From: Flavobacteriaceae bacterium
Lineage (GTDB): Bacteria; Bacteroidota; Bacteroidia; Flavobacteriales; Flavobacteriaceae
Assembly: GCA_016763715.1 (NCBI GenBank)
Contig: JAESTG010000129.1
Coordinates: 1 to 9,421 of the forward strand
Direction: 5' to 3'
DNA: 9,421 nucleotides
Every line of letters starts with the position of its first letter. The first letter of the stretch is position 1. A model generated the notes under the pieces. It had not been told where the DNA came from and did not search any database. It saw only the letters and a list, made by a program, of their open reading frames with translations. Shown here piece after piece: positions 1-7,060 of this stretch. The position numbers were made by a program, and so were the translations under genes.

Positions 1-877
1 TAATATAACCTTGTTCATCTTTGAAAGAGCCTAACTGATAATTGAAAAGAGTTTTTTTCAACGCCCTGTTAAATAAGGGTTTGATGCGCTTAATCTCCTC
101 GCTTTCCTTGAGTAGCGCAATTAATTCACTTCCCGTATTTTCATGTGTCACAGTAGCTACTTGCAATTGTAACTTTCTAGACTTGCGGTTGTCTCCCGTA
201 AAGTGCTGCGTAAGTCTTTTTTTTATATTCTTACTCTTTCCTATATAAATGATCTTTCCTTCAACGTTGTGCATATAGTAAACACCAGTAGTCGTTGGGG
301 CAGACTCCAAGAGAGTCAATAATTTGGACTCCATCTTCTTTTTAGGATCCTTGCGAATACTTTCAATAACAATTTTCTTAGTGGTATCTTTTGAAAGCAA
401 TAGTTTAAAAAGTTCAACGGTTGCCTTTGCATCTCCTTGCGCCCTGTGTCGGTCGCTTAGAGGGATGCCTAAGGAGCGTACCAGTTTTCCTAGGCTATAT
501 GAGGGCATGTCTGGAATTAATGTTTGAGCTAATTCTACCGTGCAAAGTGACTCCATTTCAAATGGGTAACCCAATCGGTCAAATTCAGTGGTAAGAATAC
601 GACTGTCAAATTGTGCATTGTGTGCCACTAAAATACAGCCTTCGGTTATTTCTAAAACACGTTTGGCTATTTCGAAGAATTTAGGTGCACCTTTTAACAT
701 AGCACTTGTAATGCCAGTGGGATTCACAACGAATGGTTGAATCTCCCGTTCAGGATTCACTAAGCTCGCAAACTGATCTACAATTTTATGCCCGTCAAAG
801 CGGTAAATAGCAATTTCAGTGATTCCCTCTTCATTATACTTTCCTCCTGTGGTTTCAATATCTAAAATTGCGTACAT
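1..877 (-). CDS. DEDDh 3'-5' exonuclease fused to GIY-YIG nuclease domain (partial, C-terminus off the left edge)
   Basis: The frame is open from ATG at 877 to the window edge, giving 292 residues with no stop. Residues 1-160 are a DnaQ/epsilon-type exonuclease. ExoI is LDIETTG (D6, E8), ExoII is HNAQFDSRIL (D91), and ExoIII is HRAQGDA (H144, D149), so all five DEDDh acidic and catalytic residues are present. After a lysine-rich linker (about 165-190) comes a GIY-YIG domain like the UvrC N-terminus: GVYYM at 198-202, YIG at 211-213, R221, and a conserved glutamate in GSEL at 251. The known role of such fusions is single-strand DNA processing or repair; the exact substrate is inferred. The start is fixed because the exonuclease motif begins at residue 4. 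An AGGAG lies at 885-881, only three bases before ATG, unusually close for a ribosome binding site. The gene is last in the minus-strand run, 138 bases after the yggS-type gene, and may have its own promoter. Confidence 0.92.
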   Translation of the reverse strand, partial: MYAILDIETTGGKYNEEGITEIAIYRFDGHKIVDQFASLVNPEREIQPFVVNPTGITSAMLKGAPKFFEIAKRVLEITEGCILVAHNAQFDSRILTTEFDRLGYPFEMESLCTVELAQTLIPDMPSYSLGKLVRSLGIPLSDRHRAQGDAKATVELFKLLLSKDTTKKIVIESIRKDPKKKMESKLLTLLESAPTTTGVYYMHNVEGKIIYIGKSKNIKKRLTQHFTGDNRKSRKLQLQVATVTHENTGSELIALLKESEEIKRIKPLFNRALKKTLFNYQLGSFKDEQGYI

Positions 878-898
878 GTACTCCTTGTGGTTCGTTTT

Positions 899-967
899 TT
901 AATTCTTACTGAATAATTTATTTAGTGAGTTTTCAATACCATATTTAGTATCGGGTTTGATGGTCAT
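899..967 (-). other. possible 22-codon small ORF upstream of the exonuclease gene
   Basis: An ATG at 967 opens a 22-codon frame (begins MTIKPDTKYG, ends KLFSKN) that stops at TAA 901-899, 21 bases before the exonuclease start. It is in the same frame as the exonuclease gene, but the intervening TAA and the fact that the exonuclease motif starts at residue 4 argue against an N-terminal extension. There is no clear promoter or ribosome binding site. It could be a leader peptide or chance; nothing shows that it is translated. Confidence 0.15.
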
Positions 968-1015
968 GCTTGCAATCTATGAAGTTACAAAATTCGCAAT
1001 AACTCTCAAGCTGTC

Positions 1016-1675
1016 TTAATTGTAATTTCTTGCCCCAAAGATGGCACTTCCCACTCGCACCATAGTACTTCCATTTTTAATTGCTAAGGTACAATCACTG
1101 CTCATTCCCATGCTTAATATGTGTAGATCAGTATGTTGTGTTTTTAGTTTTAAGTATATGCTTTTTAGATATCCAAATTCTTCTTTAAGTTGGTTATCAT
1201 CGTTTGTAAAAGTAGCCATACCCATTAACCCGATAGCTTTAACATTTTGTAATGTTTTTATTTCTTCGGAATCCAATAATGCTTGCACGTCAGCTTCACT
1301 CATGCCAAATTTACTCTCTTCGTCTGCAATCTTTATTTGTAGCAAACAATCTATGACGCGATTACTTTTTAAGGCCTGTTTGTTTATTTCGGTTAATAAT
1401 CTAACAGAATCTACAGCATGAATCAAGCTCACAAACGGTGCCATGTATTTGACTTTGTTTCGTTGTACATGCCCAATCATATGCCATTCGATATCTTTGG
1501 GCATTTCCTTCCATTTGGCAGCCATTTCTTGAATTTTATTTTCACCAAACACTCTCTGACCAGCGTGATAGGCTTCCAGAATTTCATTTGTTGGTTTGGT
1601 TTTAGAAACAGCGACCAACGTTACGTCTTGAGGAATGGTATTCTTTACGGCGAGTATGTTTTTTGAAATGCTCAA
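1016..1675 (-). CDS. yggS: YggS/PLPBP-family pyridoxal 5'-phosphate-binding protein
   Basis: This is a 219-residue PLP homeostasis protein, a cytosolic alanine-racemase-like barrel with no known catalytic activity that binds PLP and buffers its supply. The PLP lysine is K25 in LVAVSKTKP, matching K36 of E. coli YggS. Other family signatures are FGENKIQEM (43-51), WHMIGHVQRNK and the C-terminal LSMGMSSDCTLAI followed by MVRVGSAIFGAR, which form the phosphate-binding region. The start is probably TTG at 1675-1673: translation from it gives a normal family N-terminus, there is no ATG upstream before an in-frame TGA at 1687-1685, and only a rare ATT lies between. TTG begins two bases after the TAA of the DUF1015 gene, so translational coupling is likely. 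The stop is TAA. The gene sits in the middle of the minus-strand run. Confidence 0.93.
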   Translation of the reverse strand: MSISKNILAVKNTIPQDVTLVAVSKTKPTNEILEAYHAGQRVFGENKIQEMAAKWKEMPKDIEWHMIGHVQRNKVKYMAPFVSLIHAVDSVRLLTEINKQALKSNRVIDCLLQIKIADEESKFGMSEADVQALLDSEEIKTLQNVKAIGLMGMATFTNDDNQLKEEFGYLKSIYLKLKTQHTDLHILSMGMSSDCTLAIKNGSTMVRVGSAIFGARNYN

Positions 1676-1677
1676 GG

Positions 1678-2916
1678 TTAAAATTCATATATAGTTACAC
1701 CACTGCGAAGCTTAGGCTCAATGTAAGTGCTTTTGGGAGGCATGGTTAAGCCTTCATCTGCAATTTGCTTCATCTCATCTACTGTAATAGGAACCAAACC
1801 AAACCCTACTTGAAACTCCCCGTTGTCTACTAAAGATTTAACATAGGCCAAATCTTTTTTCCCATGTGAATAACCTATACGTTGATCGTTTCGGACGTCG
1901 TCAACACCCAAAATAGGTTTTAGAATAGTACTATACAAAATATAAGTGTCTAGCACTTGAAGGGCATTTTCAAAATCGTATAAGTTCTTTCGAAGATAAA
2001 GTGAATAAGATTCTCCATCCAAGTACATACTAAAATGATGTTTTTTAGTGGGTTTATAATATTCCAAGCCTCTATTTTCAATACGATAAACAGCATCCAA
2101 TTTTATTAGAAACTCTTCTTTACTAAGACCATTTAAATCCTTAAATAGTCGATTGAACTCGTAAATTTTTAATTCGCTTTCAGGAATAAGATAGCTCATA
2201 AAAAAATTATAGGGGTCTCCTTCTACATGATTTTCACCAAGGCTTTTTCTTTCCTCAGACAATAAATACGACGATGACGAACGGTGATGTCCGTCTGCTA
2301 TATACAGCGCATCCATGTTTGAGAATATTTTTTTTATTTCTGAAATGACTAAGGGATCGCTTACATTCCAAAGGTAGTGCGTGTCGCGATAGGTAGTGGT
2401 AAACTCATACTCCGCTCGTTTACTCATGACGTTCTCTAATCGGCGTTTAAGTCGGTCATTATCAGGATAGGTGAGGAGTACGGGTTCCGCGTTAAAACCA
2501 ACCGTTTTTAGATATTCCATAAAAATGGTTTCTCTGTATTCTATGGTGTCTTCATGCTTTTTGATGATGTCATTTTTATAATCTTCGACACTAGTGGCAG
2601 CTACAATTCCATTAAAAACCTGACCATCTCGATTCACGATTTTATAAACATAAAAGCAGGGTTCTTCATCTTGCATAAAAACAGCATCCTCCTTAAATTC
2701 TTGATATCTATTGCGTACCAATGAATATCTACGTTCCCCTGAAATCTCTTTATGATACTTAAAACCAGGATTTACCACATGTAAGAAAGAAAACGGGTTA
2801 TCACGAAGACGCGCTTCACGTTCATCAATGGTATAGCTGTTATAGCTTCGTGAAGCTACCAAGGTAACTTTATCACGAGTAGGACGAACTGCACGAAATG
2901 GAAGTACTGTTGGCAT
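1678..2916 (-). CDS. DUF1015 family protein
   Basis: This 412-residue protein belongs to the DUF1015 family, soluble proteins without an established biochemical function. The N-terminus MPTVLPFRAVRPTRDKV is typical of the Bacteroidota branch, as are SFLHVVNPG (43-51), KKHEDTIEYRE (119-129) and the family hallmark IADGHHRSSSS (206-216). The C-terminus contains DDVRNDQRIGYSHG. I see no signal peptide or membrane segment. The ATG at 2916 is chosen because the conserved region begins at residue 4. The gene follows the 3-hydroxyacyl-CoA dehydrogenase by 65 bases and precedes the yggS-type gene by two bases, so it is very likely co-transcribed with both. Tight linkage to a PLP-handling protein hints at amino-acid or cofactor metabolism, but that is inference only. 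Length is normal and no damage is seen. Confidence 0.93.
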   Translation of the reverse strand: MPTVLPFRAVRPTRDKVTLVASRSYNSYTIDEREARLRDNPFSFLHVVNPGFKYHKEISGERRYSLVRNRYQEFKEDAVFMQDEEPCFYVYKIVNRDGQVFNGIVAATSVEDYKNDIIKKHEDTIEYRETIFMEYLKTVGFNAEPVLLTYPDNDRLKRRLENVMSKRAEYEFTTTYRDTHYLWNVSDPLVISEIKKIFSNMDALYIADGHHRSSSSYLLSEERKSLGENHVEGDPYNFFMSYLIPESELKIYEFNRLFKDLNGLSKEEFLIKLDAVYRIENRGLEYYKPTKKHHFSMYLDGESYSLYLRKNLYDFENALQVLDTYILYSTILKPILGVDDVRNDQRIGYSHGKKDLAYVKSLVDNGEFQVGFGLVPITVDEMKQIADEGLTMPPKSTYIEPKLRSGVTIYEF

Positions 2917-2933
2917 TACGGGACTAGTTTGAA

Positions 2934-2950
2934 ATACTCTCTTGGAGTAT
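2934..2950. repeat. short inverted repeat in the leader of the DUF1015 gene
   Basis: ATACTC and GAGTAT form a perfect 6-bp stem around a 5-base loop, 18 bases upstream of the DUF1015 ATG and 32 bases after the stop of the preceding gene. No T-tract follows on the minus strand. It could be an operator half-site pair or a weak RNA hairpin, or chance in AT-rich DNA. Confidence 0.25.
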
Positions 2951-2981
2951 GTTGATATGTTTTTATCTCAGTCATTCTGTT

Positions 2982-3869
2982 TTATTGAAACATTGGAGCC
3001 ACTTTCTCTGCCTTTCGGCTTTCGGCATAGTCATAAAATCCTTCTCCACTTTTAATCCCTAATTTACCCGCAGCTACCATATTCACTAATAATGGACATG
3101 GTGCATACTTCGGGTTTTTAAAGCCATCATACATTACATTCAGAATAGACAAACAAACATCTAATCCAATAAAATCGGCCAATTGAAGTGGCCCCATTGG
3201 ATGTGCCATACCTAATTTCATGACAGTGTCAATTTGAGCCACGCCAGCAACATCGTTGTATAGAGTCTCTACCGCTTCATTAATCATAGGCATCAAAATA
3301 CGATTGGCTACGAAACCTGGATAGTCATTTACTTCGACAGGGACCTTATTTAATTTTTTAGAAATCTCCTCAACAGTTGCATAGGTTTCTGGACTTGTAT
3401 TATATCCTTTAATAATTTCAACCAGTTTCATGATAGGCACTGGATTCATAAAGTGCATTCCAATTACCATTTCTGGACGGGAGGTCGCAGCTGCAATTTT
3501 AGTGATGGAGATAGAAGAAGTGTTACTAGCCAAAATGGTGTCATCTGGACAAAATTGATCCAAGTCCTTAAATATTTTCAGTTTTAAACTTACATTTTCG
3601 GTAGCTGCTTCAACTACAAGACTTGCATATTCTACGCCTTCTTCCAAGTTGGTATAAGTAGTGATATTGGCAAGTGTTCTATTTTTATCTTCTTCAGAAA
3701 TTCGTTCTTTGGCTACCATACGATCCAAATTTTTGGTGATGGTGGCAATTCCTTTATTTAATGAATCTTGAGAAGCATCAATGAGTTGTACTTTATAGTC
3801 GAATTGAGCAAAGGTGTGGGCAATTCCATTCCCCATGGTTCCAGCTCCAATGACTGCTACATTTTTCAT
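2982..3869 (-). CDS. 3-hydroxybutyryl-CoA (3-hydroxyacyl-CoA) dehydrogenase
   Basis: This 295-residue, single-function NAD-dependent enzyme interconverts (S)-3-hydroxyacyl-CoA and 3-oxoacyl-CoA, as in butyrate or fatty-acid oxidation and synthesis (Hbd/PaaH type). The Rossmann motif is GAGTMGNG (8-15), with D31 ending strand 2 as the probable NAD ribose contact. Catalytic and binding residues match the spacing of the human enzyme: S118 in SNTSSI, H139 in MHFMNPVP, E151 in VEII and N189 in YPGFVANR. The C-terminal dimerisation domain holds MGPLQLADFIGLD (225-237) and KSGEGFYDY (273-281). Length is normal for the short form. It lies 73 bases after the oxidoreductase gene and 65 before the DUF1015 gene. 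No thiolase or acyl-CoA dehydrogenase is seen nearby, so the physiological chain length cannot be told from context. Confidence 0.95.
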   Translation of the reverse strand: MKNVAVIGAGTMGNGIAHTFAQFDYKVQLIDASQDSLNKGIATITKNLDRMVAKERISEEDKNRTLANITTYTNLEEGVEYASLVVEAATENVSLKLKIFKDLDQFCPDDTILASNTSSISITKIAAATSRPEMVIGMHFMNPVPIMKLVEIIKGYNTSPETYATVEEISKKLNKVPVEVNDYPGFVANRILMPMINEAVETLYNDVAGVAQIDTVMKLGMAHPMGPLQLADFIGLDVCLSILNVMYDGFKNPKYAPCPLLVNMVAAGKLGIKSGEGFYDYAESRKAEKVAPMFQ

Positions 3870-3925
3870 ATATAATTAATTTTTATTATCGAGCTTCTTT
3901 CCGATTGCTCCAAAGGGAGTTCGAC

Positions 3926-3943
3926 ACGAAAATTTAGTTTCGT
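3926..3943 (-). other. hairpin at the stop codon of the oxidoreductase gene
   Basis: ACGAAA and TTTCGT form a perfect 6-bp stem with a 6-base loop, overlapping the last base of the TAA stop of the Gfo/Idh gene. There is no following T-tract on the minus strand, so it is not a good intrinsic terminator. It may protect or attenuate the transcript before the dehydrogenase gene, or have no role. Confidence 0.25.
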
Positions 3944-4911
3944 TATAACATTTTAAAGTTTTCAATGATTTGCATTGCTACTTTCAAAGCGTTAGTTCCC
4001 TGTTGTAAACTAACGATGGGCGTCGTGTTATTATTTATAGCATCTGCAAAGGACTCAAGTTCATCCAAGATTGCGTTATTATTGTCAATTTCAGGATTGT
4101 CAAAATAAATTTGTTTTTTAATACCTTCAGCATTGGTAAGGATCATTGCAAAATCATCTGGAGTTTCGGGTGCATCCTTCATTTTTACCACCTCACATTG
4201 TTTCTCTAAAAAATCAACCGAGATGTATGCATCCCTTTGGAAGAAACGAGCCTTCCTCATTTTCTTCATTGAAATACGACTTGCGGTTAGATTGGCGACA
4301 CAACCATTTTCAAATTCAATACGAGCGTTGGCAATATCTGGAGTTTCAGAAATAACAGAAACTCCACTTGCGTTTACGTTTTTCACTTTGGAATTAACCA
4401 CGCTTAAAATAGCATCAATATCATGAATCATGAGGTCCAATACTACTGGCACATCTGTCCCACGTGGGTTAAATTCAGCCTAGCGATGTGCTTCGATAAA
4501 CATCGGGTTTTCAATTTTACTACGAACTGCCATGAATGCTGGATTGAATCGCTCCACATGCCCCACTTGTCCTTTTACGTTATGTTTTGAAGCAAGAGCT
4601 AATAATTTTTCTGCTTCTTCGACAGTCTGTGTTATTGGTTTTTCAATAAAGAGGTGTTTTCCAGCTGTCACCACCTTTTCAGCACAGTTAAAGTGATGAA
4701 TGGTAGGGGTCACAACGTCAACAACATCACAAGCATCAATCAATGATTCCATGGTAGGAAAGGCTTTATAACCAAATTCGGTTTCAATAAGTTGTGCAGC
4801 ATTTGCATCGGCATCATAAAAACCAATGAGTTCGTATTTCTCAGATTGGTTGAGTAGTTTTAGGTGAATTTTCCCAAGGTGACCAGCACCTAAGACTCCT
4901 GCTTTTAGCAT
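3943..4911 (-). pseudogene. Gfo/Idh/MocA family oxidoreductase, interrupted by an in-frame TAG
   Basis: Read through one TAG, this is a single frame of 322 codons from ATG 4911 to TAA 3943, the usual length for this NAD(P)-dependent sugar or cyclitol dehydrogenase family. The N-terminal Rossmann domain has GAGHLG (8-13) and the EKP motif (90-92, lysine 91). The C-terminal domain holds DLMIHDID (159-166), with H163 the likely catalytic histidine. The break is TAG at 4482-4480 (codon 144), between MFIEAHR and AEFNPRGTDVP, with no frameshift, and the sequence on both sides is well conserved. From memory of relatives, leucine (TTG or CTG) is expected there, so one base change would explain it. 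The upstream piece alone would be a Rossmann domain without a substrate domain. A GTG at 4452 could start the downstream piece, but it lacks NAD binding. It heads the minus-strand run and has a good promoter. It could be a true pseudogene, a sequence error or a read-through gene. The substrate is unknown. Confidence 0.85.
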
Positions 4912-4927
4912 GGGCGTTTGTTTTTCA

Positions 4928-4935
4928 CAAAGATA
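4928..4935 (-). promoter_or_regulatory. Bacteroidota -7 box upstream of the oxidoreductase gene
   Basis: TATCTTTG on the minus strand is an exact match to TAnnTTTG and ends 16 bases before the ATG at 4911. At the expected -33 distance there is only a weak TTA-type match. It would drive the whole minus-strand run (oxidoreductase, acyl-CoA dehydrogenase, DUF1015, yggS-type). Confidence 0.6.
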
Positions 4936-5094
4936 CTTTTTTTGGGTGATATTAACGAGTAGGATTCTGCGAAATAGCAGGGGTATTTGCGTCTACAAAA
5001 GGGATGTTAAAGATGAAAGTTTATAGGTAAAAGTTAAAACATGATTGATCTAAATTTTATGGGTATTTCTGTTTCTTTTATTCTGAAACATTCT

Positions 5095-5102
5095 TTACTT
5101 TG
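5095..5102 (+). promoter_or_regulatory. probable -7 box upstream of the GNAT gene
   Basis: TTACTTTG differs from TAnnTTTG by one base and ends 14 bases before the ATG at 5117. No clear -33 TTG is seen. With the opposing box near 4930 it makes the 205-base gap a divergent promoter region. Confidence 0.35.
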
Positions 5103-5116
5103 TTTCCGAAATAATT

Positions 5117-5677
5117 ATGAAGCAACAACCCACCATAGAAACGAAAAGGCTTATTATTAGAGAAATTCTACCTAATGATGCCAAAGGAATGTTTGAACTC
5201 GATTCAAACCCAAACGTACATCTTTACTTGGGAAACCAACCTGTTACAACCATTGAAGAGTCTGTTAGGGTTATTCAGTTAATTCGAGACCAATATGAAT
5301 CGTTAGGTATTGGACGTTGGGCGGTAGTGGAAAAAAGTTCAGGGAAGTTCGTTGGCTGGACCGGATTTAAAGTGAATCTAGGTTATATTAATGGGGTTCA
5401 TGAAGTTTTTGATCTTGGATATAGATTTACTGAACGTGTTTGGGGAAAGGGATATGCAACCGAAACTTCAGTGGCTTGCTTGCAATATGCGTTTGATAAT
5501 TTGAAGTATAACCCTATTTATGGCATGGCAGATGTTCATCATGAAGCTTCCAACAGAGTTTTAAAAAAAATGGGTATGAAATACATCAATGAATTTGATT
5601 TTGATGGTGACCAGCACTACTTTTATACTCTAACTAAGGAGGAGTGGATGCAAGGTCCATTTTATACCAATAGATAG
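5117..5677 (+). CDS. GNAT family N-acetyltransferase (RimJ/RimL-like)
   Basis: This 186-residue acetyl-CoA-dependent N-acetyltransferase resembles the RimJ/RimL (Acetyltransf_3) branch. Typical marks are the opening ETKRLIIREILPNDAKGMFEL (about residues 8-28), a central WAVVEKSSGKFVGWTGF strand pair, then GYRFTERVWGKGYATE, in which the RVWGKGYATE stretch is motif A that binds the acetyl-CoA pyrophosphate. This is followed by HHEASNRVLKKMGM, motif B. The substrate may be a protein N-terminus, an amino acid or a small molecule; the sequence does not say. It has no signal peptide. It starts at ATG 5117 in an AT-rich context without a Shine-Dalgarno and ends in TAG. Its stop lies 11 bases before the pcm ATG, so the two form a likely two-gene transcription unit. 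Confidence 0.92.
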   Translation: MKQQPTIETKRLIIREILPNDAKGMFELDSNPNVHLYLGNQPVTTIEESVRVIQLIRDQYESLGIGRWAVVEKSSGKFVGWTGFKVNLGYINGVHEVFDLGYRFTERVWGKGYATETSVACLQYAFDNLKYNPIYGMADVHHEASNRVLKKMGMKYINEFDFDGDQHYFYTLTKEEWMQGPFYTNR

Positions 5678-5688
5678 TACAGGTGCCT

Positions 5689-6330
5689 ATGAAAGATACA
5701 TTTACCCATAAAGGAATGCGAAGAAAACTAGTCGAAACGCTAGCCAAAAAAGGCATTACGCAGCAAAGTATTTTGGATGCAATTAATACCATTCCACGTC
5801 ATTGGTTTATGGATAGTGGCTTTATTGATCATGCCTATGTAGATAAAGCATTTCCTATTGGCGCAAATCAAACAATATCACAACCTTATACCGTTGCTCG
5901 TCAAACCGAATTGCTGGAGGTGAAATCAGGCAATAAAGTATTAGAAATTGGAACGGGAAGCGGTTATCAAAGTGCGGTATTGATAGAAATGGGAATTACC
6001 GTTTATACCGTTGAGCGTCAAAATGAACTATTTAAAAAAACGAGTTTGTTTCTTCCTAAAATTGGTTATCGACCTAAGAAAATAGTTTTTGGAGATGGCT
6101 ATAAAGGCTTGCCAGAGTTTGCCCCTTTTGACGGTATTGTGGTCACGGCGGGAGCACCTTTTGTTCCCAAGCCATTGTTAGCTCAACTAAAAGTAGGAGC
6201 AAAGTTGGTAATTCCTGTGGGTATAGAAACACAAATAATGACTGTTTTTACTCGAAAGAGTCCGACCAATTTTGAAAAGAAAGAGTACGGGGAATTCCGT
6301 TTTGTGCCTTTGTTGGAAGACAAAGAATAA
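5689..6330 (+). CDS. pcm: protein-L-isoaspartate O-methyltransferase
   Basis: Pcm transfers a methyl group from S-adenosylmethionine to isoaspartyl residues in aged proteins and so starts their repair. It is a cytosolic class I methyltransferase. From ATG 5689 it has 213 residues. The family signature ISQPYTVARQTELL (63-76) carries S64, and SAM motif I is VLEIGTGSGYQSAVL (84-98). The acidic end of the next strand is YTVER (106-110). FGDGYKGLPEFAPFDGI (134-150), VTAGAP (152-157) and LVIPVG (173-178) follow. An in-frame GTG at 5683 would add two residues, but ATG gives the normal family N-terminus. It follows the GNAT gene by 11 bases and ends in TAA. An AT-rich palindrome about 60 bases downstream is its likely terminator. 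Length is normal and nothing is damaged. Confidence 0.96.
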   Translation: MKDTFTHKGMRRKLVETLAKKGITQQSILDAINTIPRHWFMDSGFIDHAYVDKAFPIGANQTISQPYTVARQTELLEVKSGNKVLEIGTGSGYQSAVLIEMGITVYTVERQNELFKKTSLFLPKIGYRPKKIVFGDGYKGLPEFAPFDGIVVTAGAPFVPKPLLAQLKVGAKLVIPVGIETQIMTVFTRKSPTNFEKKEYGEFRFVPLLEDKE

Positions 6331-6383
6331 TCTTAGTACATATCGAATTTTAATAGTTGTAGATAATTTTAGGTGTTTTTATG

Positions 6384-6851
6384 CTACCAATATTCAAAAA
6401 TCTTGAATATTTTTCCATTTCGAAATTCAAAGAGAGTCATTTCTGATTTTCCCTCTACTATTTCTCCCTTTTCCTTTTTGATGAATCTTTTTTCAATAGT
6501 GACTGCATTTAACCCAATAATTTTATTTACAATCTTTATATCAATTACACTACCATCATATCCTCCATTTTTTTGATTTCTTATATATCCATTGAAAAGG
6601 TTCTTTCTTGTATAAGTGCCCCCATATTTTGGATGTATATAAACAAAGTCATCAGTAAATAAATTAAAAATATTATCAATATCTTCTAATTTAGAATTGG
6701 CTTGAAATATTTTAAGATTTAATTCGTAGTATTTTTCAACAATAGTATTTAGAGAATCTTTGTGAGTATTATTTATGCCTTGTCCACTAATTTTACTTGT
6801 TACAGAAATAAAAATCAGAAATGTAGTCAAGAAGGTGATAGATTTTGTCAT
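6384..6851 (-). CDS. secreted NTF2/SnoaL-like (DUF4440-type) protein
   Basis: This 155-residue protein has an N-terminal signal peptide: a short basic start (MTK), a hydrophobic core (about 5-18) and a probable cut near SGQ-G (23-25). The rest looks like the NTF2-like fold. There is an N-terminal helix KYYELNLKIFQANSKLEDIDN, then LFTDDFVYIHPKYGGTYTRKNL, typical of the SnoaL/DUF4440 cone, and beta strands ending in MTLFEFRNGKIFKIFEYW, which is the usual family C-terminus. Such proteins include small-molecule isomerases and hydrolases but also many non-enzymatic binders. No specific catalytic set can be assigned here, so the function is unknown. It is transcribed toward pcm, stops with TAG, and its last codons contain a palindrome. 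It has its own -7 box. It is 209 bases from the serine hydrolase stop. Confidence 0.8.
   Translation of the reverse strand: MTKSITFLTTFLIFISVTSKISGQGINNTHKDSLNTIVEKYYELNLKIFQANSKLEDIDNIFNLFTDDFVYIHPKYGGTYTRKNLFNGYIRNQKNGGYDGSVIDIKIVNKIIGLNAVTIEKRFIKKEKGEIVEGKSEMTLFEFRNGKIFKIFEYW
6389..6414 (+). terminator. probable intrinsic terminator of the GNAT-pcm unit
   Basis: AATATTCAA and TTGAATATT form a perfect 9-bp stem with loop AAATC, followed by a short T run on the plus strand (TTT after the stem, five T in a row with the stem end). It lies 58 bases after the pcm stop, between convergent genes. The stem is AT-rich, so weak, and it overlaps the last codons of the opposing NTF2-like gene, so part of its symmetry may come from coding constraint. 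Confidence 0.45.
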
Positions 6852-6880
6852 GCCATATTTGGAATTAAATATTATGAATT

Positions 6881-6888
6881 CAAATGTA
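6881..6888 (-). promoter_or_regulatory. Bacteroidota -7 box upstream of the NTF2-like gene
   Basis: TACATTTG on the minus strand is an exact match to TAnnTTTG, ending 29 bases before the ATG at 6851. The expected -33 zone is a T-rich stretch without a clear TTG. It suggests that the NTF2-like gene is transcribed on its own and not only from the serine hydrolase promoter. Confidence 0.5.
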
Positions 6889-7060
6889 TAGTTTCGGTTT
6901 TGAAAAAAATGTTAATTGTGAGTTAATAGTATTTAACAGTTTATGTATGAATACGTTGTGTGAAGAGTATTATATTTTATGCAGAGTCAGATTAAGAGCT
7001 TTTCGAAATAATCAAATTGACACAGACTTTGGATTTGGATATATTGTTAGCCTGAGTTTC

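Noticed and set aside
1041..1666. Plus-strand open frames opposite the yggS-type gene
   Set aside because: They overlap a well-supported conserved gene on the other strand and their translations show no recognisable domain, so they are antisense shadows.
4133..4426. Plus-strand frames of 97 and 69 codons opposite the oxidoreductase
   Set aside because: They lie inside the conserved C-terminal domain of the minus-strand gene; the translations are not protein-like.
3943..4452. Downstream part of the oxidoreductase as an independent gene starting at GTG 4452
   Set aside because: It begins in the middle of the conserved stretch TDVPVVLDLM, is in frame with the upstream part and lacks a cofactor domain, so it is a fragment of one gene.
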